19,606 nt of DNA from JANRKT01 sp033763355 (lineage in GTDB: Bacteria; Bacteroidota; Bacteroidia; Chitinophagales; Chitinophagaceae): assembly GCA_033763355.1 (NCBI GenBank), contig JANRKT010000210.1, positions 1-19,606 on the forward strand, in the 5' to 3' direction. The position numbers and the translations under genes are program-made. The notes beneath the pieces are model-generated. The model saw nothing but the letters and a program-made list of their open reading frames with translations, was not told where the DNA came from and ran no database searches. Positions 7,788 through 14,322 of this stretch are shown piece after piece. The first letter of the stretch is position 1, and each line of letters starts with the position of its first letter.

Positions 7788-8522
7788 CTATTGCGGTTTG
7801 TATAATTTTTCTTCAACGGGTTTGTTCACTTCTATTTTTTCATAATTGGTGGATGCCCCCATGCCGCCCATTGCAATGGTATGGGCAAACATGTAACCTT
7901 CGGGTGTTTTGCGATAATCGGAGTAATCAATCTTTAATTCTGCATCAGGACTGGCGCCACCACCTCCCCTTCTGCCACCCATCATGCCGCCACCCTTGCG
8001 GGTACTGCGTATGATGAGCCAGGTTTTGGGGTCAATAAAATAACTGATGTCCCTGCCGGATTTTAAAGTGAGTTTGATTTTATAGCATTCTGTTCCCTCC
8101 ACATCTTCTTTCCCTATCAGTTCCGCTTTATGTCCTTTTGCAGCATAATCAAAAAGGGGACCTGCACAATCCAGTTCGCTTTGCTGGTTCTGCACCATAT
8201 CAGGGGCAATGGGCTCAAATGCCCCGCCATTTTGAGGGTTTGAGCGCCAGCCTTCTTTATCCGTAACAACCATTGTAAAAGAACCCATCCCGAAGTTTAC
8301 TTCCCTGCGCATTAATTTATCCTGTACAATCCATGTTTTGGAGGTTACCTCGTTACCGTTCTGCATTACAGAAACACCTTCCATATAAAGCGCTTTGATG
8401 GCATTCAGCTTTTCTTTACCACCCATGGCTTCAATGTATTTATCAATGATTTCATCCGCTGTTTGTGATGGTGAAACAAAAGCTGCATTCAGCAGTAATG
8501 CCGCAAAAAAGAGTTTCTTCAT
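7788..8522 (-). CDS. Periplasmic LolA-like protein, paralogue 2, with a glycine-rich insertion
   Basis: A 244-residue exported protein starting MKKLFFAALLLNAAFVSPSQ, a standard signal peptide. I chose the ATG at 8522 over an upstream in-frame TTG at 8552, because that TTG overlaps a promoter-like TATATTTG element and would add ten unlikely residues before the signal peptide. After the signal, TADEIIDKYIEAMGGKEKL, GKEDVEGTEC and VNKPVEEKLYKP match the neighbouring paralogue, indicating tandem duplication. About residues 176-193 carry a Gly/Arg/Met-rich run (GGGMMGGRRGGGG) that the paralogue lacks, located between two predicted beta strands. It is probably the first gene of a two-gene operon. 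Function is unknown beyond a probable lipoprotein-sorting-like fold. Confidence 0.8.
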   Translation of the reverse strand: MKKLFFAALLLNAAFVSPSQTADEIIDKYIEAMGGKEKLNAIKALYMEGVSVMQNGNEVTSKTWIVQDKLMRREVNFGMGSFTMVVTDKEGWRSNPQNGGAFEPIAPDMVQNQQSELDCAGPLFDYAAKGHKAELIGKEDVEGTECYKIKLTLKSGRDISYFIDPKTWLIIRSTRKGGGMMGGRRGGGGASPDAELKIDYSDYRKTPEGYMFAHTIAMGGMGASTNYEKIEVNKPVEEKLYKPQ

Positions 8523-8549
8523 GATAGCAGGAATTTTTATAAGCCGCCC

Positions 8550-8557
8550 CAAATATA
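8550..8557 (-). promoter_or_regulatory. Bacteroidota -7 promoter element (TATATTTG)
   Basis: On the minus strand this reads TATATTTG, an exact match to the TAnnTTTG element recognised by the Bacteroidota primary sigma factor. It lies 27 bases upstream of the ATG at 8522. No good TTG/TTTG -33 box is visible at the usual distance, so the call is tentative. Its position supports starting paralogue 2 at 8522. Confidence 0.4.
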
Positions 8558-8630
8558 TGCCAGTTGATATTTCCGCCGTTTCCTTTTATCCACTAACTTA
8601 AACCTCTGGTAAAATCCTTTTATTTGTAAC

Positions 8631-10286
8631 ATGGCCAATCTGATTATTACAGGCAACCTCGTTGATATTTTTCAACAAAAAATTTACCCGGTTGAAATCC
8701 TTGTTGAAAACAAAAGAATAATTTCAATTTTATCTTTAAACAGCGCTGCACCCGGCAGCCCTTATATTTTACCCGGTTTTATTGACGCCCACGTTCACAT
8801 TGAAAGCTCCATGCTTGTTCCCGCCGAATTTGCCCGGCTGGCAGTGGTGCACGGAACCGTTGCTACCGTAAGCGACCCCCATGAAATTGCCAATGTATGC
8901 GGCATTGAGGGCGTTAATTTCATGATCGGAAACGGCAGGCAGGTTCCCTTTAAGTTTTATTTCGGGGCGCCAAGCTGTGTGCCCGCTACGGCTTTTGAAA
9001 CTGCAGGTGCCGAACTGAATAGTGCTGCTGTAAAAGAACTTTTGCAAAGACCGGAAATAAAATACTTAAGTGAGATGATGAATTTCCCGGGAGTGTTGCA
9101 CGGTGATGAAGAAGTAATGAAAAAAATTGCCGCCGCCCGTCAATTTAACAAACCTGTTGATGGCCATGCGCCGGGTTTAAGGGGCGAGGAGGCTAAAAAA
9201 TACATTGATGCAGGTATATCTACCGACCACGAATGTTTTACCAGGGAAGAAGCGCTGGATAAACTGAAATACGGAATGAAGGTCATCATCCGTGAAGGAA
9301 GCGCCGCCAAAAATTTTGATGCACTGGTTGATTTGCTGAATGATTACCCGGAACAAATGATGTTTTGCAGTGATGACAAACACCCTGATAGCCTCGCAGA
9401 GGGGCACATTAACCAACTTTGTGAAAGGGCAGTAGCAAAAGGGATAAATGTATATAAAGTTTTAAGGGCGGCATGTGTAAACCCTGTTTTGCATTATAAC
9501 CTTGACGTGGGGTTGTTGAGAAAAGGCGACCCTGCGGATTTTATTTTAATAAGCGACCTGAAGGAGTTTAAAGTTTTGCAGACTTATGTTGACGGTGAAC
9601 TGGTGGCGGAGGAGGGGAAGTCGTTAGTCAGCAGGCAGCAGTACTCAGTCAATAGCCGGCAGCCGGCAGAAATTAATAATTTTTCATGCAGTATAAAGCA
9701 GGTAAATGACTTTGAGGTTGGTGTTTCACTTACTAGTAGCAATTCAAAATTAACAGCAATTGAAGCATTGGATGGCCAGCTTATTACCAATAAGGTAAAT
9801 TTTATCCCAACAACAATTAATAATTCCATAGTCTGTAACCTAAAAGAAGATATTATAAAAATTGTTGTTGTTAACCGGTACGGGGATGCCCCTGTTGCAA
9901 AAGCCTTTATTAAAAACTTTGGATTAAAGCAGGGTGCGCTGGCATCGTCTGTTGCGCATGATTCGCACAACATTGTTGCTGTGGGAACGGATGATGAAAG
10001 TTTATGCAAAGCGGTAAACATGGTAATTGAACACAAAGGAGGGGTGAGTTGTGTGAAAGACAATTTTGAAATGGTGCTGCCATTGCCGGTTGCCGGGCTG
10101 ATGAGCAATGAAGATGGATATAAGGTTGCCGAATTGTATTCTATTATTGACAAGGCGGCAAAAGAAGCGGGCAGTACCTTGTCGGCGCCTTTTATGACGC
10201 TTTCATTTATGGCACTGCTGGTAATCCCTCATTTAAAACTGAGCGATAAAGGGCTTTTTGACGGGGACAGGTTTATGCTGATTTAA
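8631..10286 (+). CDS. ade: Adenine deaminase
   Basis: A 551-residue cytoplasmic enzyme that hydrolyses adenine to hypoxanthine and ammonia in purine salvage. The amidohydrolase barrel shows the family signature: GFIDAHVHIESS with metal ligands H54 and H56, SDPHEIANVCG, SEMMNFPG with E148, GHAPG with H179, STDHECF with H200, and FCSDDKHPDS with D248. The C-terminal domain characteristic of adenine deaminases follows, with SVAHDSHNIVAVG at about 440-452 and SAPFMTLSFMALLVIPHLKLSDKG near the end (about 518-541). The length is typical of the shorter form of the family. The linker at about 331-348 is odd: it is encoded by a short-repeat-like DNA stretch (9622-9669). The gene is divergent from the LolA-like pair, and a TTTATTTG element just before the ATG suggests a very short leader. 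Confidence 0.95.
   Translation: MANLIITGNLVDIFQQKIYPVEILVENKRIISILSLNSAAPGSPYILPGFIDAHVHIESSMLVPAEFARLAVVHGTVATVSDPHEIANVCGIEGVNFMIGNGRQVPFKFYFGAPSCVPATAFETAGAELNSAAVKELLQRPEIKYLSEMMNFPGVLHGDEEVMKKIAAARQFNKPVDGHAPGLRGEEAKKYIDAGISTDHECFTREEALDKLKYGMKVIIREGSAAKNFDALVDLLNDYPEQMMFCSDDKHPDSLAEGHINQLCERAVAKGINVYKVLRAACVNPVLHYNLDVGLLRKGDPADFILISDLKEFKVLQTYVDGELVAEEGKSLVSRQQYSVNSRQPAEINNFSCSIKQVNDFEVGVSLTSSNSKLTAIEALDGQLITNKVNFIPTTINNSIVCNLKEDIIKIVVVNRYGDAPVAKAFIKNFGLKQGALASSVAHDSHNIVAVGTDDESLCKAVNMVIEHKGGVSCVKDNFEMVLPLPVAGLMSNEDGYKVAELYSIIDKAAKEAGSTLSAPFMTLSFMALLVIPHLKLSDKGLFDGDRFMLI
9622..9669 (+). repeat. Short CAG/GGCAGC-type repeat inserted in frame in the ade linker
   Basis: This stretch is built from near-repeats of GTCAGCAGGCAGCAGTA / GTCAATAGCCGGCAGCCGGCAG, low in complexity and unlike the flanking coding sequence. 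It encodes a polar linker (SRQQYSVNSRQP) between the amidohydrolase domain and the C-terminal domain of adenine deaminase. It keeps the frame, so the enzyme is presumably intact. I infer a dispersed short repeat element that landed in a tolerant linker; only a genome-wide search could confirm that it is dispersed. Confidence 0.45.
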
Positions 10287-10326
10287 AATCTTGTCATAAG
10301 ATTCCAAAGCCCACAAAGCAGTATCT

Positions 10327-10354
10327 AAAAAAATGCCGGGGGCATTAAAAAAAA
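10327..10354 (-). terminator. Minus-oriented terminator-like hairpin
   Basis: A perfect 6-bp stem (AATGCC at 10332-10337, GGCATT at 10341-10346) with a 3-base loop has A runs on both sides. Read on the minus strand it is a hairpin followed by six T residues. On the plus strand, where both neighbouring genes lie, it has A rather than T after it. It may block antisense transcription entering ade, or be a chance structure. Confidence 0.35.
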
Positions 10355-10403
10355 CATAACAAAAGCATAGCAATAATCCCAAAAGCAACAAATTACTTTC
10401 GCA

Positions 10404-10438
10404 GTTGCTGAACGTTGATGAAATTATCAACATGCAAC
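10404..10438. promoter_or_regulatory. Compound dyad upstream of the YwqK-like gene
   Basis: Two nested inverted repeats share one centre: an outer GTTGC (10404-10408) with GCAAC (10434-10438), and an inner GTTGAT (10414-10419) with ATCAAC (10426-10431). The structure ends just before a promoter-like element at 10440-10467, a position that would suit a regulator binding site. No T tract follows it, so it is not a standard terminator. Confidence 0.35.
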
Positions 10439-10439
10439 A

Positions 10440-10467
10440 TTTGGTTTTCAATAACGTTGTAAATTTG
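10440..10467 (+). promoter_or_regulatory. Candidate promoter of the YwqK-like gene
   Basis: A TTTG at 10440-10443 and an exact TAnnTTTG element (TAAATTTG, 10460-10467) are separated by 16 bases, slightly short of the usual Bacteroidota spacing of about 17-23. The predicted start of transcription would fall about ten bases before the ATG at 10485, which supports that start over the in-frame TTG at 10473. Confidence 0.5.
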
Positions 10468-10484
10468 ATCAATTGCTTGCTGTC

Positions 10485-11243
10485 ATGAAAAAACTCTTGT
10501 TACTCCAAGTTGCAGGAATGTTTTTATTGTATAATCAATCCCGGTCACAGGTAAATATCATCCCCGGCAACAACATTGCGTACACCGTGGGGGCTGATCC
10601 TGAGTCTGAAACCGGTTTAGCTGAAAATGAAATAAACGACTCACTGTTTTCCCGTAACAATACGCTTTATAATAAAACCACAGGTTTGTGGACAAGGCGT
10701 TATTTTGAAAACCGGTTGATGGATTCTGGCAGGATGATTAAAAAGCTCCCGGATGGTGAGTGGAAAGGCTGGTACCCTGACGGACAACTGCGTTTCATAA
10801 GGCATTACAGCTACCTTAAACTGGTTTCATTAAAAGAAGAAATAGGAAGGGGCCCCAAGGCAAGTTTCTACACCATTACCAGCCTGGTGAAGCAAAAAAA
10901 TTACAGGCCTGCTTTCTTTTATAATATCCCCGCTTCATTTGCTGCTTTATCTGAGCAGGAACAATTCCCATATTTCCCCCCCTTTCATGAAGGGCTGCAG
11001 CATGGGTTGTACATGAATTATTATCCTGAAGGAAACATTAAAGACTCAGGCTATTACAAAAACGGTTTGCGTGATGGCCTGTGGATAGAATGGCTGGATG
11101 AAGGCGCCATTAAATCAACAGGGGCATACCACCACGGTTACAGAAAAGGGGACTGGAAATTTTACAACCGCAATGGAAAATTGCTTTACCTGAAAACCTT
11201 CAACCGTTACGGAAAACAAATCAGCAGGCATAATTTTCAGTAA
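10485..11243 (+). CDS. Secreted YwqK/MORN-type repeat protein
   Basis: A 252-residue protein with a signal peptide (MKKLLLLQVAGMFLLYNQSRSQ). I start it at the ATG at 10485 because an earlier in-frame TTG at 10473 would add four residues and lies at the predicted transcription start. Repeats of the toxin-antitoxin-like YwqK/MORN type are visible: GEWKGWYPDGQLR (about 91-103), and then a consecutive series in the last third, GLQHGLYMNYYPEGNIK, GLRDGLWIEWLDEGAIK and YRKGDWKFYNRNGKLLY. Such repeats fold into beta hairpins and usually mediate surface or protein contacts. The middle part (about 40-90) is unrecognised. The name antitoxin used for some homologues has no support here, as no toxin gene is adjacent. 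The gene ends 19 bases from the convergent PGM1-like gene. Confidence 0.82.
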   Translation: MKKLLLLQVAGMFLLYNQSRSQVNIIPGNNIAYTVGADPESETGLAENEINDSLFSRNNTLYNKTTGLWTRRYFENRLMDSGRMIKKLPDGEWKGWYPDGQLRFIRHYSYLKLVSLKEEIGRGPKASFYTITSLVKQKNYRPAFFYNIPASFAALSEQEQFPYFPPFHEGLQHGLYMNYYPEGNIKDSGYYKNGLRDGLWIEWLDEGAIKSTGAYHHGYRKGDWKFYNRNGKLLYLKTFNRYGKQISRHNFQ

Positions 11244-11262
11244 AGACTTATTGTATTAACAG

Positions 11263-12789
11263 CTAACATTCCCTTTCCAGCACTTCTTTTACTTTATTGT
11301 AATACCGTATAGCGCTGCTGTGGGAATCACCAATACATACCACCCCCAGTTTGCCATACTGCGACAGGGCCCCAATTAAATGAAACATCACCCCCTGTTG
11401 CGAAGTACTGTCATAATGCAGGCCGTGAAACATGGCAATCTCAATAAGGTCGTAAGGAGTTAATCCTTTATAATAAGGAGCTTCCAGGTTATCTGTAGCA
11501 TAATAAAAGCGTTGCTGGCCATTGGGCATGGTGTATATGCCTTTGCCTGGATCGTAATTTCCATCGGTTAAAAACTGCAGCATCAGGAAGGGATGTGTTG
11601 TTCCTCCTTTTCTGAGATTGATTTCAATGGCATAGTTTTTCCATCCATCCGGTTCTTTTACTGAAATAAAATCAACAGAAAATCTTCCGATAACGCCATA
11701 ATTCTTCAGCACCCCGCTCACGGCTTCGCCCATGTTTGCAATGGCATTGCTGTACTCACTGTCTGCAGGAAAAGATGCTCCCATAAAAACCTGGCCTGAT
11801 TCGCCGCCAAGCACCTGGTCATGTGTTGAAATAACATCTATCTTACCCAGCGGATTTATACGGCATTGTACCGAGGGGGAACGTTTGATGTGGCCTTCAA
11901 TAAATTCTTCTGCTGCTCCGCCCAGCGCTTTAAATTTATTGATGTAATTTTCATAGCCTACATCAGCAGCCACCATTTTTAAGCGAACCGGCAGTTCCTT
12001 ACCTATCCATTGTTTTAATCCTGTTCCTGATGGTGACGCCTCATAACTGAACACCGCATTGCCATCTCCTGAAAAACCATCGTTTATTTTTACCACCGCT
12101 TTACTCAGCAAAGGTTTTTGCCTTTTTAAATCCGCAAGCGCTCCTGCAAGATCATCAGCATCTTTAAGATTACCCGTTCCGGCGGGCATTTGTACACCTG
12201 CTTCACTGAAAACTTTTCTGCTTCCTGTTTTGGAACCCAGGTAATATAAATCCGGATCGCATCCGTAAATGGGAAGGCCCAACCTCACAGCTAGTGTTCT
12301 CTCTTTACAGGTTACATTAAAGCAGGCCAGGTGCGCTATGTGTCCCGAAGGTATACATTGCCTGATGCGGTTTAACAACCTGGGACGTTCCAGTATTTTT
12401 TCTGTTAATGATTTCCGGGAGGCATCAAAACAACTGAGCAGGGAAAGCCGCTGCCGGGCATGATAACCCGTAATACCAGGTAATAAGTGCAGGTAATAAT
12501 CCACAATAACCTGGTCAACCGGCATACTGGTAACATATATAACATGTGTACGGGGCATACGCAACAGCATCAGCAGGCACAGCATCCGCTCTTCGTAATG
12601 TATCACACCCCGGATTTTGGTTAATATTTCCTGGTCCATCGTAAGGCTTGGAACAATAACTACCGTTTTGGGGGCTTGCATATCCGGAAATACCTTCTCG
12701 TACTGCGAAGCAAAATTGTTCTGCAGCAATTTAAAGGAACGGATTTCTTCTTCCGTATTTATGGCGGGAAATGCGGCTGTATGAATCAT
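11263..12789 (-). CDS. PGM1-related ATP-grasp peptide ligase homologue
   Basis: A 508-residue cytoplasmic protein resembling the pheganomycin peptide ligase PGM1 family. Residues 1-185 look like the pre-ATP-grasp domain. The ATP-grasp core follows: a K-TGSRKVFSEAGVQMP segment (187-202), a lysine strand with glycine-rich loop KINDGFSGDGNAVF (234-247), EEFIEG (294-299), GRFSVDFI (368-375), and the metal-binding strand AIEINLRKGGTTHPF (387-401) with E389, N391 and R393. The C-terminal part (about 430-505; GLTPYDLIEIAMFHGLHYD, GVVCIGDSH) fits the PGM1 C-terminal domain. PGM1 itself uses ATP to join a non-ribosomal amino acid to ribosomally made peptides. No precursor peptide, transporter or peptidase gene is evident nearby, so the substrates here are unknown. 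It stands alone on the minus strand, convergent with the YwqK-like gene and divergent from the LiaF-like operon. Confidence 0.82.
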   Translation of the reverse strand: MIHTAAFPAINTEEEIRSFKLLQNNFASQYEKVFPDMQAPKTVVIVPSLTMDQEILTKIRGVIHYEERMLCLLMLLRMPRTHVIYVTSMPVDQVIVDYYLHLLPGITGYHARQRLSLLSCFDASRKSLTEKILERPRLLNRIRQCIPSGHIAHLACFNVTCKERTLAVRLGLPIYGCDPDLYYLGSKTGSRKVFSEAGVQMPAGTGNLKDADDLAGALADLKRQKPLLSKAVVKINDGFSGDGNAVFSYEASPSGTGLKQWIGKELPVRLKMVAADVGYENYINKFKALGGAAEEFIEGHIKRSPSVQCRINPLGKIDVISTHDQVLGGESGQVFMGASFPADSEYSNAIANMGEAVSGVLKNYGVIGRFSVDFISVKEPDGWKNYAIEINLRKGGTTHPFLMLQFLTDGNYDPGKGIYTMPNGQQRFYYATDNLEAPYYKGLTPYDLIEIAMFHGLHYDSTSQQGVMFHLIGALSQYGKLGVVCIGDSHSSAIRYYNKVKEVLEREC

Positions 12790-13001
12790 GAAAAAATTAT
12801 TTCGCTACGGCACATGCGGCCACAGTTTTACCTCTCCTCTTTTATGCCCCGAAAAAAGAAAGAATATCTCTTTCACAGCATGATATTCGGGTACTCCGAA
12901 GATGATTTTTATCAATATGAATATGGCGGAGCTAATACAAAAAATTTTACCGCTATTTTACTGCATTTTACCGGCTTTTTTCTTTTTACAGCCTAAAGCC
13001 G

Positions 13002-13033
13002 CTTGTCTTGCTGCTGCAACGCCATTAGTTTTG
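13002..13033 (+). promoter_or_regulatory. Candidate promoter of the LiaF-like operon
   Basis: A TTG box (13003-13005) and an exact TAnnTTTG element (TAGTTTTG, 13026-13033) are separated by 20 bases, matching the spacing of Bacteroidota primary-sigma promoters. The ATG of the LiaF-like gene is 16 bases downstream of the element, giving a short leader. Confidence 0.6.
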
Positions 13034-13049
13034 TTTCAAAATAAAAACA

Positions 13050-13823
13050 ATGGAAGAAAGAACAAGAAATGAGATAACGAAAAGAAATAAGGACGGGCAT
13101 ATTTGGGCAGGTGTTCTTTTACTGGTTGTAGGCGGCGGACTATTGCTCCGCCAGCTAAATCCCCAACTTGGTATTCCGGACTGGTTATTCAGCTGGAAAA
13201 TGTTATTAATCGTAATCGGGTTATTTATTGGCTTCAGGCAAAATTTCCGTGATTATGGCTGGCTTATTATGGTAGGCATCGGTACTTTCTTTTTACTTAA
13301 CGATATATGGCCTGACCTATCCGTAAGAAGATATTTCTGGCCTGTTGCTATAATAACGCTGGGGCTGTTCTTCATCTTAAATGCAAAAAGGGGAAGAAAA
13401 TATACACTGAACCAGTGTTTCGGTTCATCAGCTAAACAGGAGACTTATGCAACATTTACTGCAGAGAGCACAGAGACAGGCAGCAGGGAAGTACTGGATA
13501 TTGCCGCTGTATTTGGCGGGGTAAAAAAAGTTGTGTTTTCCAAAAATTTTGGCGGTGGTGAAATTGTAGCTGTATTCGGCGGCGCTGAAATTGATATGAG
13601 CCAGGCAGACTTTAACGGGCAGGTTACACTTGAAATTGTAACCATATTCGGCGGCTGCAATATGGTTGTGCCGCCCGATTGGGAAATTAAATCAGAAGTG
13701 GCGGCAATACTGGGGGGCATTGAAGACAAAAGGCCCGCACAGGGTTCCACCAATCCCAATAAAGTACTGGTATTAACCGGCACAGCCATCTTTGGGGGCA
13801 TTGAAATAAAAAGTTTCAGGTAA
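13050..13823 (+). CDS. LiaF-like membrane protein
   Basis: A 257-residue inner-membrane protein. Four membrane segments (about 18-33, 50-63, 70-84 and 95-110) form a LiaF/DUF5668-type transmembrane module, followed by a cytoplasmic domain (about 150-255) with regularly spaced beta turns: FGG at 155-157, 176-178, 200-202 and 248-250, and LGG at 221-223. This is the toast-rack-like repeat of the LiaF C-terminal domain. In Firmicutes LiaF inhibits the LiaSR cell-envelope stress system. Here the gene heads a plus-strand cluster with a LytS-like kinase and LytTR regulator, so I infer it modulates that kinase. A long inverted repeat with a T tract lies between it and the next gene (13831-13924), so expression of the downstream genes may be separately tuned. 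Confidence 0.82.
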   Translation: MEERTRNEITKRNKDGHIWAGVLLLVVGGGLLLRQLNPQLGIPDWLFSWKMLLIVIGLFIGFRQNFRDYGWLIMVGIGTFFLLNDIWPDLSVRRYFWPVAIITLGLFFILNAKRGRKYTLNQCFGSSAKQETYATFTAESTETGSREVLDIAAVFGGVKKVVFSKNFGGGEIVAVFGGAEIDMSQADFNGQVTLEIVTIFGGCNMVVPPDWEIKSEVAAILGGIEDKRPAQGSTNPNKVLVLTGTAIFGGIEIKSFR

Positions 13824-13830
13824 ATGAATC

Positions 13831-13924
13831 ATCAGCCTGTTGGGTTAAGAAAAGGCTTGATTACAAACAGGTATTTTTAAGAGAAGAAATAACACCGGTA
13901 AAAACCCGGCAGGCTGATCTTTTT
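13831..13924 (+). promoter_or_regulatory. Long inverted repeat with T tract, possible intra-operon attenuator
   Basis: Eight bases after the LiaF-like stop, ATCAGCCTGTTGGGTT (13831-13846) pairs with AACCCGGCAGGCTGAT (13903-13918) over 16 consecutive positions, 14 Watson-Crick and two G-U. The enclosed loop is 56 bases and may hold a smaller imperfect hairpin. A run of five T (13920-13924) follows one base after the stem. The whole resembles a terminator with an enlarged loop placed between genes of one operon, and ends 31 bases before the DUF4288 start. Confidence 0.6.
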
Positions 13925-13955
13925 AAAAAAAATCAGGGCAATCAAAACAAATAAC

Positions 13956-14315
13956 ATGAACTGGTATCTGGCAAAATTGGTTTTCAGGATTATTTGCGGA
14001 GATGAAAACCACCGTCCGCAATTTGATGAACAATTAAGGTTAATTTCTGCAGCTAATGAAGAAGAAGCATTCTGCAAGGCGCAGTCAATAGGCGAAGCAG
14101 AACAGGAAACTTTTTACAACCAGCAGGAGAAACTGATACAATGGCGTTTTATTAATGTAAGCGAACTGTATAAAATTTCAGCGCTCATTGATGGTGCAGA
14201 ACTTTATTCAAGGATTGAAGAACCGGAAAATGCAGCGCTGTATGCCGAAATAGTGCACCGTAAAGCGGCTCATATCCAGCTCAACACAACACATAAAATT
14301 TTGCATTTATTATAA
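13956..14315 (+). CDS. DUF4288-like protein
   Basis: A 119-residue soluble protein that fits the DUF4288 family: it opens MNWYLAKLVFRIICG, followed by DEQLRLISAANEEEAFCKA and then QWRFINVSELYKIS, the typical arrangement of a short beta strand, an element describing correction of values by residue-rich helices, and a W-x-F-x-N-V strand. The biochemical function of the family is not known to me. It sits between the LiaF-like gene and the LytS-like kinase, only 7 bases before the kinase start, which suggests translational coupling and a role in the same signalling module. No signal peptide or membrane segment is seen. Confidence 0.7.
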   Translation: MNWYLAKLVFRIICGDENHRPQFDEQLRLISAANEEEAFCKAQSIGEAEQETFYNQQEKLIQWRFINVSELYKISALIDGAELYSRIEEPENAALYAEIVHRKAAHIQLNTTHKILHLL

Positions 14316-14322
14316 CCCTGCA

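Noticed and set aside
8523..8552. Ten-residue N-terminal extension of LolA-like paralogue 2 from a TTG codon
   Set aside because: The TTG overlaps a TATATTTG promoter-like element and the extension precedes a standard signal peptide beginning at the ATG at 8522.
10287..10303. AATCTT-GTCAT-AAGATT inverted repeat directly after ade as its terminator
   Set aside because: The 6-bp stem is AT-rich and no T tract follows on the plus strand, so it is too weak to call.
10473..10484. TTG start four codons before the YwqK-like ATG
   Set aside because: It falls at the predicted transcription start, and the ATG at 10485 gives a normal MKK signal peptide.
10485..11243. Toxin-antitoxin role for the YwqK-like protein
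   Set aside because: The antitoxin name attached to some homologues is not supported here: the protein is exported and no toxin gene is adjacent.
12676..12996. 106-codon plus-strand open frame overlapping the start of the PGM1-like gene, with an inner 50-codon version from the ATG at 12844
   Set aside because: It was considered as a possible peptide substrate for the ligase. It overlaps the ligase gene, has no clear ribosome-binding site or leader/core pattern, and the divergent gap is better read as promoter DNA. A conservation check of the acidic/Tyr-rich segment would settle it.
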